A stretch of DNA of 64,000 nucleotides from Morganella sibonii (GCF_040560245.1 NZ_JAKMWP010000001.1), one strand, 5' to 3'; shown: positions 32,721-42,556, counted from the first letter of the stretch. Notes: generated from the sequence alone by a model not told the origin. Program-made: numbers and translations.

Positions 32721-34568
32721 GTGTTAAACCGTTATCCTTTGTGGAAGTATCTGATGCTGATCGCTGCGATCCTCATCGGTTTGCTTTATGCGCTTCCAAA
32801 CCTGTACGGAGAGGATCCGGCTGTTCAAATCACTGGCGCGCGGGGAACCGCCGCCAATGAACAGACCCTGGATCAGGTCCGGACCATTTTAGAAAAAGAT
32901 CAGATCGCGAGTAAGTCGGTCGCACTGGAAAATGGTGTGATACTTGCCCGTTTCTCAAATCCTGATATCCAGTTACGTGCCCGTGAAGAGCTGGTGAAAG
33001 GCTTAGGTGAGCAATATGTTGTTGCCCTGAACCTTGCCCCGGCGACACCGAAATGGCTGACTGCCGTCGGTGGCGAGCCGATGAAACTGGGTCTTGACCT
33101 GCGTGGCGGTGTGCACTTCCTGATGGAAGTGGATATGGAAACCGCGCTGGGTAAACTGCAGGAGCAGAACCTGGATGGTATCCGTTCTCTGCTGCGTGAA
33201 AACAGTATTCCGTTCGCTTCTGTCCGCAAATCAGCGGATTACGGCGTGGAAGTCCGCTTCCGTGATGATGCTTCACGTTCCGAAGCCAGCTCTCTGTTAT
33301 CAAAACGCCTGCGTGATTTAGTTTTCAAAGATGGTTCAGGCAGTACCCTGACCGCCGTGATGAGCGATCAGCGCTTAAGTGAAGCGCGCAGTTACGCCGT
33401 CATGCAGAACATTACTATCCTGCGTAACCGTGTTAACCAGCTGGGTGTTGCTGAGCCGCTGGTACAGCGCCAGGGTGCGGACCGCATCGTGGTGGAATTA
33501 CCGGGTATCCAGGATACCGCACGGGCGAAAGAAATCCTCGGCGCAACCGCGACGCTGGAATTCCGTCTGGTCAACAGCACTGTTGACCCTGCCGCTATCG
33601 ATGCAGGCCGTATCCCGGGCGACACCGAAGTGAAATACACCCGTGACGGACGCAAAGTCGCGCTGTACAAGCGTGTGATTCTGACCGGTGACCATATTAC
33701 TGACTCCACATCACAGAGTGATGAGTACGGTCAGCCGCAGGTCAGTATCTCGCTGGACAGCACCGGTGGTAACACCATGTCCGATTTCACCAAGGATAAC
33801 CTGTACAAGCCGATGGCGACCCTGTTTGTCGAATATAAAGACAGCGGGCGTAAAGATGCCGCAGGCCGCTCAATCCTTGAGAAAAACGAAGAAGTTATCA
33901 ACATTGCCAATATTCAGTCCCGTTTAGGATCGAACTTCCGTATCACCGGGATTGATAATGCCAATGAAGCACGTCAGTTATCACTGCTGCTGCGTGCCGG
34001 TGCCCTGATTGCACCAATCCAGATTGTGGAAGAGCGGACCATCGGGCCGACTCTGGGTCTGCAGAATATCGAGCAGGGCCTGGAAGCGTGTCTGTGGGGG
34101 CTGATGGCCTCAATTCTCTTCATGGTGATCTACTACCGTAAGTTCGGTCTGATCGCGAGCAGCGCGTTACTGGCGAACCTTATCCTGATTGTCGGGGTGA
34201 TGTCGCTGTTACCGGGTGCAACGCTGACCATGCCGGGGATTGCGGGGATCGTGCTGACCCTTGCGGTTGCGGTCGATGCGAACGTTCTGATAAACGAACG
34301 TATCAAAGAGGAGCTGCGTAACGGCCGATCTGTCCAGCAGGCAATCCATGAAGGGTATAAAGGCGCCTTCTCAAGTATTATCGACGCAAACTTAACCACA
34401 CTGATTACCGCTGTCATTCTTTACGCGGTCGGTACCGGTTCGATTAAAGGATTTGCGATTACGACAGCCATTGGTGTGGCAACCTCCATGTTTACAGCGA
34501 TTATCGGTACACGCGCCATCGTGAACCTGCTGTATGGCGGTAAACGTATTAATAAGCTGTCTATTTAA
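32721..34568 (+). CDS. secD: Protein translocase subunit SecD
   Basis: A proton-motive-force-driven RND-like subunit that helps pull exported proteins across the inner membrane. It has 615 aa, as in E. coli, starting at GTG. It has an N-terminal membrane segment, the large periplasmic P1 domain, the LGLDLRGGVHFLMEVD motif, and five C-terminal membrane segments carrying VAVDANVLINERIKEEL, with the conserved aspartate. It is followed directly by secF. Confidence 0.98.
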   Translation: MLNRYPLWKYLMLIAAILIGLLYALPNLYGEDPAVQITGARGTAANEQTLDQVRTILEKDQIASKSVALENGVILARFSNPDIQLRAREELVKGLGEQYVVALNLAPATPKWLTAVGGEPMKLGLDLRGGVHFLMEVDMETALGKLQEQNLDGIRSLLRENSIPFASVRKSADYGVEVRFRDDASRSEASSLLSKRLRDLVFKDGSGSTLTAVMSDQRLSEARSYAVMQNITILRNRVNQLGVAEPLVQRQGADRIVVELPGIQDTARAKEILGATATLEFRLVNSTVDPAAIDAGRIPGDTEVKYTRDGRKVALYKRVILTGDHITDSTSQSDEYGQPQVSISLDSTGGNTMSDFTKDNLYKPMATLFVEYKDSGRKDAAGRSILEKNEEVINIANIQSRLGSNFRITGIDNANEARQLSLLLRAGALIAPIQIVEERTIGPTLGLQNIEQGLEACLWGLMASILFMVIYYRKFGLIASSALLANLILIVGVMSLLPGATLTMPGIAGIVLTLAVAVDANVLINERIKEELRNGRSVQQAIHEGYKGAFSSIIDANLTTLITAVILYAVGTGSIKGFAITTAIGVATSMFTAIIGTRAIVNLLYGGKRINKLSI

Positions 34569-34578
34569 GGAGCACGTT

Positions 34579-35547
34579 GTGGCACAGGATTATACTGTTG
34601 AACAATTAAACCACGGCCGCAGAGTCTATGACTTTATGCGCTGGGACAACGTGGCATTTACCATCTCGGCACTGCTGCTGATTGCCTCTGTGGCAATCAT
34701 CGGCGTGAAAGGGTTTAACTGGGGTCTGGACTTCACCGGCGGTACCGTCATTGAAGTTAACTTCAGCCAGCCGGCTGACCTGGATAAAATCCGTGATACC
34801 GTCGCGCAGGCAGGATTTAAAGATCCGCTGATCCAGAACTTCGGCAGCAGCCGTGACATCATGGTGCGTCTGCCGCCGGCAGAAGGTGCTGCCGGCCAGG
34901 AACTGGGTAAAACTGTTATCAATGTGATCAACAAAAACATTGATGAAAGTGCGGTGGTTAAGCGTATCGAGTTCGTCGGACCAAGTGTGGGTGCGGAACT
35001 GGCTCAGACCGGGGCGATGGCGCTGATTGCGGCATTAATCTGTATTCTGATTTACGTGGCGATGCGGTTTGAATGGCGTCTGGCGTTAGGTGCGGTTATC
35101 GCGCTGGCACATGACGTTATCATCACCCTTGGTGTACTGTCGTTATTCCATATTGAGATTGACCTGACCATTGTGGCATCCCTGATGTCGGTTATCGGTT
35201 ACTCACTGAACGACAGTATCGTGGTATCTGACCGTATCCGTGAGAACTTCCGCAAAATCCGCCGTGGTACGTCGTATGAGATCATGAACGTTTCCCTGAC
35301 TCAGACGTTAAGCCGTACCATTATGACATCGGCAACCACCCTGTTAGTGGTTCTGATGCTCTATATCTTCGGCGGTGCGATGCTGCAGGGCTTCTCACTG
35401 GTCATGCTGATCGGTGTGTCTATCGGTACGATTTCCTCAATCTACGTAGCGTCCGCGCTGGCCCTGAAACTGGGTATGAAGCGTGAACACCTGATTGTGC
35501 AGAAAGTGGAAAAAGAAGGTGCGGATCAGGAATCTATCCTGCCGTAA
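34579..35547 (+). CDS. secF: Protein translocase subunit SecF
   Basis: The partner of SecD in the secretion-enhancing complex. It has 322 aa, against 323 in E. coli. The start is the GTG at 34579 (V-AQDYTVEQLNHGR) with AAGGAG upstream; the frame open from 34534 overlaps secD and is not conserved. Motifs include FTGGTVIEV, VGPSVGAELAQTGAMAL, and GYSLNDSIVVSDRIRENFR with the functional aspartate. It ends the operon before a strong terminator. Confidence 0.98.
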   Translation: MAQDYTVEQLNHGRRVYDFMRWDNVAFTISALLLIASVAIIGVKGFNWGLDFTGGTVIEVNFSQPADLDKIRDTVAQAGFKDPLIQNFGSSRDIMVRLPPAEGAAGQELGKTVINVINKNIDESAVVKRIEFVGPSVGAELAQTGAMALIAALICILIYVAMRFEWRLALGAVIALAHDVIITLGVLSLFHIEIDLTIVASLMSVIGYSLNDSIVVSDRIRENFRKIRRGTSYEIMNVSLTQTLSRTIMTSATTLLVVLMLYIFGGAMLQGFSLVMLIGVSIGTISSIYVASALALKLGMKREHLIVQKVEKEGADQESILP

Positions 35548-35568
35548 TTTCTGCCGTGAAAAACAGAA

Positions 35569-35604
35569 AACACCCTGTATGTGCAAGCATGCAGGGTGTT
35601 TTTT
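35569..35604 (+). terminator. Terminator of the queA-secF series
   Basis: AACACCCTG/CAGGGTGTT stem followed by a T run, 20 bp after the secF stop. Confidence 0.9.
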
Positions 35605-35657
35605 ATGTGTAAACAGGGTAAACTACCGCGACAGTTCATTGACCCGCAGGATAATTT

Positions 35658-36107
35658 ATGCATTGCCCGTTTTGCTCTGCCGTTGATACCAAAGTCATCG
35701 ACTCACGCCTGGTGGGTGATGGCTCCCAGGTCCGCCGCCGCCGCCAGTGTCTGGAATGTCACGAACGCTTTACCACGTTTGAGGTTGCCGAACTGGTCAT
35801 GCCGCGTGTGATCAAAAGTGATGACAGCCGTGAACCGTTTGACGAAGAAAAACTGCGCCGCGGTATGCAAAAGGCGCTGGAGAAACGTCCGGTCAGTTCT
35901 GACAATATCGAAACCTCCCTCAGTCACATCAAATCGCAGTTACGGGCTACCGGCGAGCGGGAAGTCTCTGCTAAGTTTGTCGGCGAACTGGTGATGAGCG
36001 AGCTGAAAAAGCTGGATAAAGTAGCGTATATCCGCTTTGCGTCGGTTTACCGCAGTTTTGAGGATATCCGTGAATTCGGCGAGGAAATTGCCCGCCTGCA
36101 GGACTGA
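35658..36107 (+). CDS. nrdR: Transcriptional repressor NrdR
   Basis: A nucleotide-sensing repressor of ribonucleotide reductase operons. It has 149 aa, identical in length to E. coli. The N-terminal zinc ribbon (C3, C6, C31, C34) has a basic RRRRQCLEC segment and is followed by the ATP-cone domain with VIKSDDSREPFDEEKLRRG. It is 2 bp before ribD, so the two are likely co-transcribed. Confidence 0.98.
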   Translation: MHCPFCSAVDTKVIDSRLVGDGSQVRRRRQCLECHERFTTFEVAELVMPRVIKSDDSREPFDEEKLRRGMQKALEKRPVSSDNIETSLSHIKSQLRATGEREVSAKFVGELVMSELKKLDKVAYIRFASVYRSFEDIREFGEEIARLQD

Positions 36108-36109
36108 AC

Positions 36110-37222
36110 ATGATGCATTCTGATGAATTTTATATGGCCCGCGCCCTTGAACTGGCAGCGCTGGGTCGTTTTACTACGGCACCGAACCCGAATGTCGGCT
36201 GTGTGATTGTCCGCGACGGCGAAATCGTCGGCGAAGGTTATCATCAGCGCGCCGGTGAACCGCATGCGGAAGTGCACGCGCTGCGTATGGCCGGTGAGAA
36301 AGCCCGCGGTGCCACTGCGTATGTCACACTGGAACCGTGCAGTCATCACGGTCGTACGCCGCCGTGTGCCGAAGCATTGGTGAATGCCGGGGTCAGCCGG
36401 GTGGTGGCCGCCATGCAGGACCCGAATCCGCAGGTGGCCGGACGCGGATTGTTTAAACTGCGCGAAGCCGGAATTGACGTCAGTCACGGTGTTCTGATGC
36501 AGGAAGCGGAAGCCCTGAATAAAGGCTTCTTTAAGCGGATGCGCACCGGTTTCCCGTATATCCAGCTGAAAATGGCGGCGTCTGTCGACGGTAAAACCGC
36601 CCTGGCCAACGGCGAAAGTCAGTGGATCACCTCAAAAGCTGCACGGCAGGATGTCCAGCAGTTCCGGGCACAGGCCGGAGCCATTTTATCCACCAGTGCC
36701 ACGGTGCTGGCGGATGATCCGGGTCTGACTGTCCGTCATGCGGATTTCCCGGCATCATTGCAGCAGAGTTATCCGGAAGCGGCTATCCGCCAGCCGGTGC
36801 GGATTATCACGGACAGCCGTCAGCGGGTCACCGCACAGCATCGTGTCACACAGTTACCCGGCAGCTGCTGGCTGGCACGGACCGCCTCTCAGCCGGATAA
36901 CTGGCAGGGCGATGTTGAGGAAATTATTCTGCCGGAGAACGGCAGTGGTGTGGATCTGGTTCTGCTGATGATGCAGCTCGGCAAGCGCAATATTAACCAT
37001 ATCTGGACAGAGTGCGGTTCACATATGGCAGGTGCGCTGCTGAAAGCCGGGCTGGCCGATGAGATTGTGCTCTATCTGGCGCCGAAAATTCTGGGCAGTG
37101 ATGCGCAGGATCTCTTTACACTGCCGCCGCTTGCCCATTTGCGGGATGCACCGCAGTTCCGGATTGACGATTGCACGATGGTCGGGCCGGATCTCCGCCT
37201 GTGTCTGATCCCGGTTTATTAA
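36110..37222 (+). CDS. ribD: Bifunctional riboflavin deaminase/reductase RibD
   Basis: Carries out the deaminase and reductase steps that turn the first pyrimidine intermediate of riboflavin synthesis into the ribityl form. It has 370 aa (E. coli 367). The N-terminal zinc deaminase domain has PHAEVHAL and CSHHGRTPPC. The C-terminal dihydrofolate-reductase-like domain has KMAASVDGKTA, GESQWITS and the glycine-rich IWTECGSHMAGALL. There are two adjacent ATGs; either could be used. Confidence 0.97.
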   Translation: MMHSDEFYMARALELAALGRFTTAPNPNVGCVIVRDGEIVGEGYHQRAGEPHAEVHALRMAGEKARGATAYVTLEPCSHHGRTPPCAEALVNAGVSRVVAAMQDPNPQVAGRGLFKLREAGIDVSHGVLMQEAEALNKGFFKRMRTGFPYIQLKMAASVDGKTALANGESQWITSKAARQDVQQFRAQAGAILSTSATVLADDPGLTVRHADFPASLQQSYPEAAIRQPVRIITDSRQRVTAQHRVTQLPGSCWLARTASQPDNWQGDVEEIILPENGSGVDLVLLMMQLGKRNINHIWTECGSHMAGALLKAGLADEIVLYLAPKILGSDAQDLFTLPPLAHLRDAPQFRIDDCTMVGPDLRLCLIPVY

Positions 37223-37343
37223 TCGCTGAATTTACGCCGGAATTTAAATTTTATTCCGGAGTTTGAAAAACACAGGCGCGGTGACGGAAAGAATGTGATA
37301 AAATCCGCGCCCCGCAGTATGAAACTCGTAAGAAGGAAAGGCT

Positions 37344-37814
37344 ATGAACGTCATTAAAGGTGTTGTCAGTGCGCCGGGTGCGCGTATCGCCATCGCAATT
37401 GCCCGCTTTAACAACTTCATCAACGACAGCCTGTTAGACGGTGCGGTTGATGCGCTTGAGCGTATCGGTCAGGTTTCCTCTGAGAACATTACAACGGTCT
37501 GGGTGCCGGGTGCTTATGAACTGCCTCTGGCAGTGAAAACACTGGCCGACACCGGAAAATATGACGCTATCATTGCGCTGGGTACTGTTATCCGCGGCGG
37601 CACTGCACATTTTGAATATGTGTCAGGTGAATGCAGCTCCGGGTTATCAGCCGTTGCGATGAACAGTGCGATTCCGGTGACTTTCGGGGTGCTGACCACC
37701 GAAAATATTGAACAGGCCATTGAACGTGCGGGAACCAAAGCCGGTAACAAAGGGGCGGAAGCCGCAATGACCGCGCTGGAAATGATCAATGTGATTAAAG
37801 CCATTAAAGGCTGA
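37344..37814 (+). CDS. ribH: 6,7-dimethyl-8-ribityllumazine synthase
   Basis: Condenses the ribityl pyrimidine with dihydroxybutanone phosphate to form lumazine, the riboflavin precursor (called RibE in some E. coli annotations). It has 156 aa with RFNNFINDSLLDGA, VPGAYELPLAVK, ALGTVIRGGTAHFEYV with the catalytic histidine, and GVLTTENIEQAIERAG. It is preceded by an AAGGA ribosome site and followed after 26 bp by nusB. Confidence 0.97.
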   Translation: MNVIKGVVSAPGARIAIAIARFNNFINDSLLDGAVDALERIGQVSSENITTVWVPGAYELPLAVKTLADTGKYDAIIALGTVIRGGTAHFEYVSGECSSGLSAVAMNSAIPVTFGVLTTENIEQAIERAGTKAGNKGAEAAMTALEMINVIKAIKG

Positions 37815-37840
37815 ATTTAGATTTTAGTAAGGGGATATGT

Positions 37841-38254
37841 GTGAAACCTGCAGCTCGTCGTCGTGCTCGTGAATGTGCCGTTCAGGCGCTTTATTCGTGG
37901 CAGTTATCCGGCAATAACATTGCGGATGTTGAATCAGAATTTCTGTCAGAGCAGGATGTCAAAGATGTTGATGTCGCCTATTTTCGTGAGCTGCTCTTCG
38001 GCGCGGCAACGAATGCAGTGCGCCTTGATGCACTGATGGCGCCGTACCTCTCCCGCCAGCTGGAGGAGTTAGGTCAGGTGGAAAAAGCGGTTCTGCGTCT
38101 GGCGATGTATGAATTAAGCTACCGTGAGGATATCCCTTACAAAGTGGTGATTAACGAAGCGATTGAACTGGCGAAAGTGTTCGGCGCGGAAGAAAGCCAC
38201 AAATTTGTCAATGGCGTGCTCGATAAAGCCGCGCCAAATGCCCGCAGAAAGTAA
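37841..38254 (+). CDS. nusB: Transcription antitermination factor NusB
   Basis: Binds boxA RNA together with ribosomal protein S10 (NusE) to antiterminate rRNA operons. It has 137 aa, starting at a GTG (E. coli 139). It begins with the conserved KPAARRRARECAVQALYSWQLS, and the ELSYREDIPYKVVINEAIELAKVFG block is intact. It is co-transcribed with ribH and followed by a terminator before thiL. Confidence 0.97.
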   Translation: MKPAARRRARECAVQALYSWQLSGNNIADVESEFLSEQDVKDVDVAYFRELLFGAATNAVRLDALMAPYLSRQLEELGQVEKAVLRLAMYELSYREDIPYKVVINEAIELAKVFGAEESHKFVNGVLDKAAPNARRK

Positions 38255-38294
38255 TCATCTGATACTTTATGCACGGACATACATGACATGATAT

Positions 38295-38321
38295 AAAAGA
38301 GGCCGGTAAAACCGGCCTTTT
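38295..38321 (+). terminator. Terminator after nusB
   Basis: GGCCGGT/ACCGGCC stem with an AAA loop and T tail, between nusB and thiL. Confidence 0.85.
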
Positions 38322-38350
38322 GTCTTTATCTGAACGCGGAATTTCTGATT

Positions 38351-39340
38351 ATGGCTTGTGGTGAATTCGATCTCATCCGGCGTTTTTTTGACCGGCAGCA
38401 TTATTACCGCCGGGACGTTGAACTGGGTATCGGGGATGATTGTGCCCTGATGACCGTGGCGGAAAAACAGCAGGTTGCTGTCAGTACGGATACCCTGGTG
38501 TCCGGCATCCATTTTCTGCCTTCTGTGTCTGCCCGTGATCTGGCCTGGAAGTCCCTGGCGGTGAACTTAAGTGATCTGGCCGCTATCGGTGCCGATCCGG
38601 CCTGGGTTTCACTGGCGCTGACGCTGCCCTCCATTGATGAAGAGTGGCTGGGGGAATTCAGTGACAGCTTCTTCGAACAACTTAATTATTACGGTATGCA
38701 GTTAATCGGCGGGGATACCACCCGCGGTCCGATGAGCCTGACGCTGACCGTTCATGGTCTTGTGCCGGCAGGGCGGGCGATGAAACGCGCCGGTGCCCGT
38801 AACGGCGACTGGATCTATGTCACCGGTACGCTGGGTGACAGTGCCGCCGGACTGGCAATTTTGCTGGATGAATTGCAGCCTGAAGACCCGGCACATAAAG
38901 ACTATCTGCTGAAACGCCATCTGCGGCCACAACCGCGTATCCTGCAGGGACAGGCGCTGCGTGACCTCGCCTCCTCAGCAATTGATATCTCTGACGGGCT
39001 GATTTCTGATCTTGGCCATATCCTGAAAGCCAGCCGTTGCGGTGCCAGGATTGAACTGGATAATTTACCCATGTCAGAGGCACTGAAAGCCTGTTCATCA
39101 CCGGAGCAGGCCCTTGCCCGTGCACTGGCGGGTGGTGAGGATTATGAACTGTGCTTTACGGTTCCGGAAATCAACCGTGGTGCGCTGGAAATGGCACTGG
39201 CACATACCGGTGCACCTTTCTGCTGTATCGGGCAGATGAAGCCGGAGAGTGACGGTATCCGCTATTTCAGTAAAGGTGAGGAAGTGAAACCGGCGCTGAG
39301 CGGGTTTGATCACTTTGCGGTGAAAGTTGCGGCTGAATAG
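38351..39340 (+). CDS. thiL: Thiamine-monophosphate kinase
   Basis: Phosphorylates thiamine monophosphate to the active cofactor thiamine pyrophosphate. It has 329 aa (E. coli 325). It is a PurM-like ATPase with MACGEFDLIRRFF, GIGDDCAL, VSTDTLVSGIHF, the DLAAIGADPAW segment, GGDTTRG, and the late AIDISDGLISDLGHIL and GGEDYELCF metal-binding motifs. In E. coli pgpA overlaps its end; here a terminator follows and dxs faces it. Confidence 0.97.
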   Translation: MACGEFDLIRRFFDRQHYYRRDVELGIGDDCALMTVAEKQQVAVSTDTLVSGIHFLPSVSARDLAWKSLAVNLSDLAAIGADPAWVSLALTLPSIDEEWLGEFSDSFFEQLNYYGMQLIGGDTTRGPMSLTLTVHGLVPAGRAMKRAGARNGDWIYVTGTLGDSAAGLAILLDELQPEDPAHKDYLLKRHLRPQPRILQGQALRDLASSAIDISDGLISDLGHILKASRCGARIELDNLPMSEALKACSSPEQALARALAGGEDYELCFTVPEINRGALEMALAHTGAPFCCIGQMKPESDGIRYFSKGEEVKPALSGFDHFAVKVAAE

Positions 39341-39365
39341 GCGGTAAACGCGTTATCAGTGACAT

Positions 39366-39399
39366 AAAAAAACCCTGCTGATGTGATGCAGGGTTTTTT
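39366..39399. terminator. Bidirectional terminator between thiL and dxs
   Basis: AACCCTGC/GCAGGGTT stem flanked by A and T runs on either side, between convergent genes. Confidence 0.9.
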
Positions 39400-39417
39400 G
39401 TGTCCGGAGAAAGGTAA

Positions 39418-41286
39418 TCAGGCTTTTGCCAGATACGCTTCGATGGACTTCTGAATATGGTCTGCATCCAGCCCCATATCGCTGCGGATCTCTTCCTGGT
39501 CACCCTGCGGCACATAGCTGTCCGGCAGGCCGATATTGAGCACCGGCACCGGCTTGCGCTGTGCCATCAGGAATTCGTTCACACCACTGCCCGCACCGCC
39601 CATAACGGCGTTTTCCTCGACCGTTACCAGGGTGTCATGACGTGCTGCCATATCCAGGATCAGGGCTTCATCCAGAGGTTTGACAAAACGCATATCCACC
39701 ACGGTGGCGTTCAGGTTCTCTGCGGCTTTCAGTACTTCTTCCAGCAGCGTACCGAAGACCAGAATCGCGGTTTTTTCCCCTTCACGGCGGACGATACCTT
39801 TACCGATCTCAATCTGAGCCAGCGGCTGGAGTGTGGCACCGCAACCGCCACCGCGCGGATAACGTACCGCAACCGGGCCTTTGCCGTAGTGATAACCGGT
39901 ATGCAGCATCTGGCGGCACTCGTTTTCATCACTCGGGGTCATGATCACCATGTTCGGCAGGATGCGCAGGAAGGAGAGATCAAACGCCCCCTGGTGTGTC
40001 GGACCGTCATTGCCGACAATCCCGGCGCGGTCAATAGCAAACAGTACCGGCAGTTTCTGAATGGCAACGTCGTGGATCACCTGATCGTAGGCGCGCTGGA
40101 GGAAGCTGGAGTAGATTGCGACAACCGGTTTGTAACCGCCGATAGCCAGTCCTGCGGCAAAGGTGACAGAGTGCTGTTCGGCAATCGCCACATCAAAATA
40201 CTGATCAGGGAAGGATTTGGAGAAACGCACCATACCGGAACCTTCACGCATGGCAGGGGTGATCGCCATCAGTTTCGGATCGTGTTCTGCTTCCTCGCAC
40301 AGCCAGTCACCGAAGATTTTTGAGAAGGTCGGTTTGGATGACTTGCTTTTCGGCAGTGTGCCGGTTGACGGATCAAACTGCGGCACGGCGTGCCAGCTGA
40401 TCGGATCTTTTTCAGCCGGTTCATAACCGCGCCCTTTTTTCGTCATAATATGCAGGAACTGAGGACCTTTCAGATCACGCATATTTTTCAGCGTCTGGAT
40501 CAGGGATAACACATCGTGTCCGTCGACCGGCCCGATATAATTAAAGCCCAGCTCTTCAAAGAACGTACTCGGTACCACCATGCCTTTGATATGCTCTTCG
40601 GTTTTCTTCAGCAGATCTTTGATAGGCGGCAGGCCGGAGAAGACTTTTTTTCCGCCCTCGCGCAGCGTGGTGTAGAGCTTGCCGGAAAGCAGTTGTGCCA
40701 GATGGTTATTGAGGGCGCCGACGTTTTCGGAGATGGACATCTCGTTGTCATTGAGGATCACCAGCATGTCGGATTTGATATCCCCGCCGTGATTCATCGC
40801 TTCAAAAGCCATCCCGGCGGTGATCGCACCGTCACCGATCACACAGACGGTTTTACGGTTACGTCCTTCGCGGGCAGCGGCAACCGCCATCCCGACACCG
40901 GCACTGATAGAGGTGGAGGAGTGACCGACACTCAGGACATCATATTCACTCTCTTCGCGCCACGGGAAGGCATGCAGCCCGTTTTTATGGCGGATGGTGT
41001 CAATACGGTCACGGCGTCCGGTCAGGATCTTGTGCGGATAAGCCTGGTGGCCGACATCCCAGATCAGGTTATCAAACGGCGTCTGATAGACATAATGGAG
41101 TGCGACAGTCAGTTCAATCGTCCCCAGACCGGAGGCAAAATGCCCGCTGGAACGGCTGACGCTGTTTAACAGATATTGCCGCAGTTCATCGCAGAGTTTC
41201 GGTAAACTCTCTTTCGGTAACAGACGCAAATCATCAGGCGTCTCAACGAGTGCCAAAGTCGGATATTTAGCGATATCAATACTCAT
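39418..41286 (-). CDS. dxs: 1-deoxy-D-xylulose-5-phosphate synthase
   Basis: Condenses pyruvate with glyceraldehyde-3-phosphate, the first step of the MEP isoprenoid pathway and also a source for thiamine and pyridoxal. It has 622 aa (E. coli 620). It is a transketolase-like thiamine-pyrophosphate enzyme with WDVGHQAYPHKILTGRR, the TPP motif GDGAITAGMAFEAMN, IGPVDGHD, the catalytic AEQHSVTFAAG and DRAGIVGNDGPTHQG. It is the last gene of the xseB-ispA-dxs operon, 57 bp after ispA. Confidence 0.98.
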   Translation of the reverse strand: MSIDIAKYPTLALVETPDDLRLLPKESLPKLCDELRQYLLNSVSRSSGHFASGLGTIELTVALHYVYQTPFDNLIWDVGHQAYPHKILTGRRDRIDTIRHKNGLHAFPWREESEYDVLSVGHSSTSISAGVGMAVAAAREGRNRKTVCVIGDGAITAGMAFEAMNHGGDIKSDMLVILNDNEMSISENVGALNNHLAQLLSGKLYTTLREGGKKVFSGLPPIKDLLKKTEEHIKGMVVPSTFFEELGFNYIGPVDGHDVLSLIQTLKNMRDLKGPQFLHIMTKKGRGYEPAEKDPISWHAVPQFDPSTGTLPKSKSSKPTFSKIFGDWLCEEAEHDPKLMAITPAMREGSGMVRFSKSFPDQYFDVAIAEQHSVTFAAGLAIGGYKPVVAIYSSFLQRAYDQVIHDVAIQKLPVLFAIDRAGIVGNDGPTHQGAFDLSFLRILPNMVIMTPSDENECRQMLHTGYHYGKGPVAVRYPRGGGCGATLQPLAQIEIGKGIVRREGEKTAILVFGTLLEEVLKAAENLNATVVDMRFVKPLDEALILDMAARHDTLVTVEENAVMGGAGSGVNEFLMAQRKPVPVLNIGLPDSYVPQGDQEEIRSDMGLDADHIQKSIEAYLAKA

Positions 41287-41343
41287 GTAATGCTCACTAA
41301 TTCTTATTAAAGTTTCTGAAAATACCGGAACGTGCCGGACGGA

Positions 41344-42261
41344 TTAGCTGTTACGTTCAATCACAAAATTAGCAAGTTCACGCAGGGTTGCTGTGTTGTA
41401 ATGATGTTCTTCAAGCTGTGAAAGCGCAGCCAGTGACTCCTGATAAAGCGCCTGTGCTTTATCCTGAGCGGCTTTCAGCCCGAGCAGCGACGGATACGTG
41501 CTCTTCCCGTGAGCGGCGTCACTGCCCTGGCTTTTTCCGATCACATCCGTATGACCGATAACATCCAGAATGTCATCCTGTACCTGAAACGCCAGGCCGA
41601 TAGCCTGTGCGTATGTGTCGAGAGCCGGTAACATGCGGCGGCCTGCTTCACCGGCACTCATCGCGCCCATGCGGACGGAAGCACGGATTAAAGCACCGGT
41701 CTTATGGTTATGTATTTGTTCCAGCGCATGAATACCGATGTTTTTTCCTTCGGCTTCCAGATCAAGTGCCTGGCCGCCGCACATTCCGCCAAGACCGGCG
41801 GCGTCCGCCAGTTCGGCGATCATCGCCAGACGGTCTTCCGGGCGCACATCCGGCATCGGCCGTGCCGCGAGGATAGCGAATGCCTGGGTTTGCAGGGCAT
41901 CGCCTGCCAGAATAGCATTCGCCTCACCGAATGCGACGTGGCAGGTGGGTTTGCCGCGGCGCAGTGTGTCGTCATCCATGGCCGGTAAATCGTCATGGAT
42001 CAGGGAATAGGCATGAATACACTCAATAGCCGCCGCCGGGGCATCCAGGTTATCAGCGGTAACACCAAACATCTCACCGGTGGCGTACACCAGGAACGGG
42101 CGCAGGCGTTTGCCGCCCAGCAAAGCACCGTAATGCATGGCTTTGCCCATGTCGGTGGCAGCAAACGGCAGAGTGGTCAGGATCTCATCAAGAACGTGAT
42201 CAACACGCTCTCTGGCCTGTGTCAGTTGGTTGCGGAATGTTTCGGGAGTTTGTTCAGACAT
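41344..42261 (-). CDS. ispA: (2E,6E)-farnesyl diphosphate synthase
   Basis: Condenses isopentenyl and dimethylallyl/geranyl diphosphates to farnesyl diphosphate, the precursor of undecaprenyl, quinone side chains and the heme O farnesyl group made by CyoE in this window. It has 305 aa from MSEQTPE; an ATG two codons upstream is less well spaced from the GAG. The first aspartate motif is DDLPAMDDD and the second is in FQVQDDILDV. GGKRLRPFLVYATG and GKSTYPSLLG are also present. Confidence 0.96.
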   Translation of the reverse strand: MSEQTPETFRNQLTQARERVDHVLDEILTTLPFAATDMGKAMHYGALLGGKRLRPFLVYATGEMFGVTADNLDAPAAAIECIHAYSLIHDDLPAMDDDTLRRGKPTCHVAFGEANAILAGDALQTQAFAILAARPMPDVRPEDRLAMIAELADAAGLGGMCGGQALDLEAEGKNIGIHALEQIHNHKTGALIRASVRMGAMSAGEAGRRMLPALDTYAQAIGLAFQVQDDILDVIGHTDVIGKSQGSDAAHGKSTYPSLLGLKAAQDKAQALYQESLAALSQLEEHHYNTATLRELANFVIERNS

Positions 42262-42301
42262 GGTCATTCTCGTTCACACAGGGAACCGCCGATCCGGGCG
42301 G

Positions 42302-42556
42302 TCAGTCGTTTTCAGGTGTAAAATCGCTCAGCGGGGCGTTTTCATCATCATTCAGCAGGATCTGTACCCGCTGTTCGGCTGCCATCAGGGTTTTCTGACT
42401 GGTGCGGGTCAGTGCGATACCGCGCTCAAACTCGGCCAGGGCTTCTTCCAGCGGCAGATTACCCGCTTCCAGACGGGTGACGATCCCCTCAAGGGCATCG
42501 AGTGATGCTTCAAAGCTCAGTGCATCGGTTTTCGTTGCGGATGTTTTCTTGGTCAT
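42302..42556 (-). CDS. xseB: Exodeoxyribonuclease VII small subunit
   Basis: The small subunit that assembles in multiple copies on XseA to form exonuclease VII. It has 84 aa from MTKKTSA (E. coli 80). The conserved core SFEASLDALEGIVTRLE, LPLEEALAEFERG and AEQRVQILL is complete. It is the first gene of the xseB-ispA-dxs operon. XseA is elsewhere. Confidence 0.95.
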   Translation of the reverse strand: MTKKTSATKTDALSFEASLDALEGIVTRLEAGNLPLEEALAEFERGIALTRTSQKTLMAAEQRVQILLNDDENAPLSDFTPEND

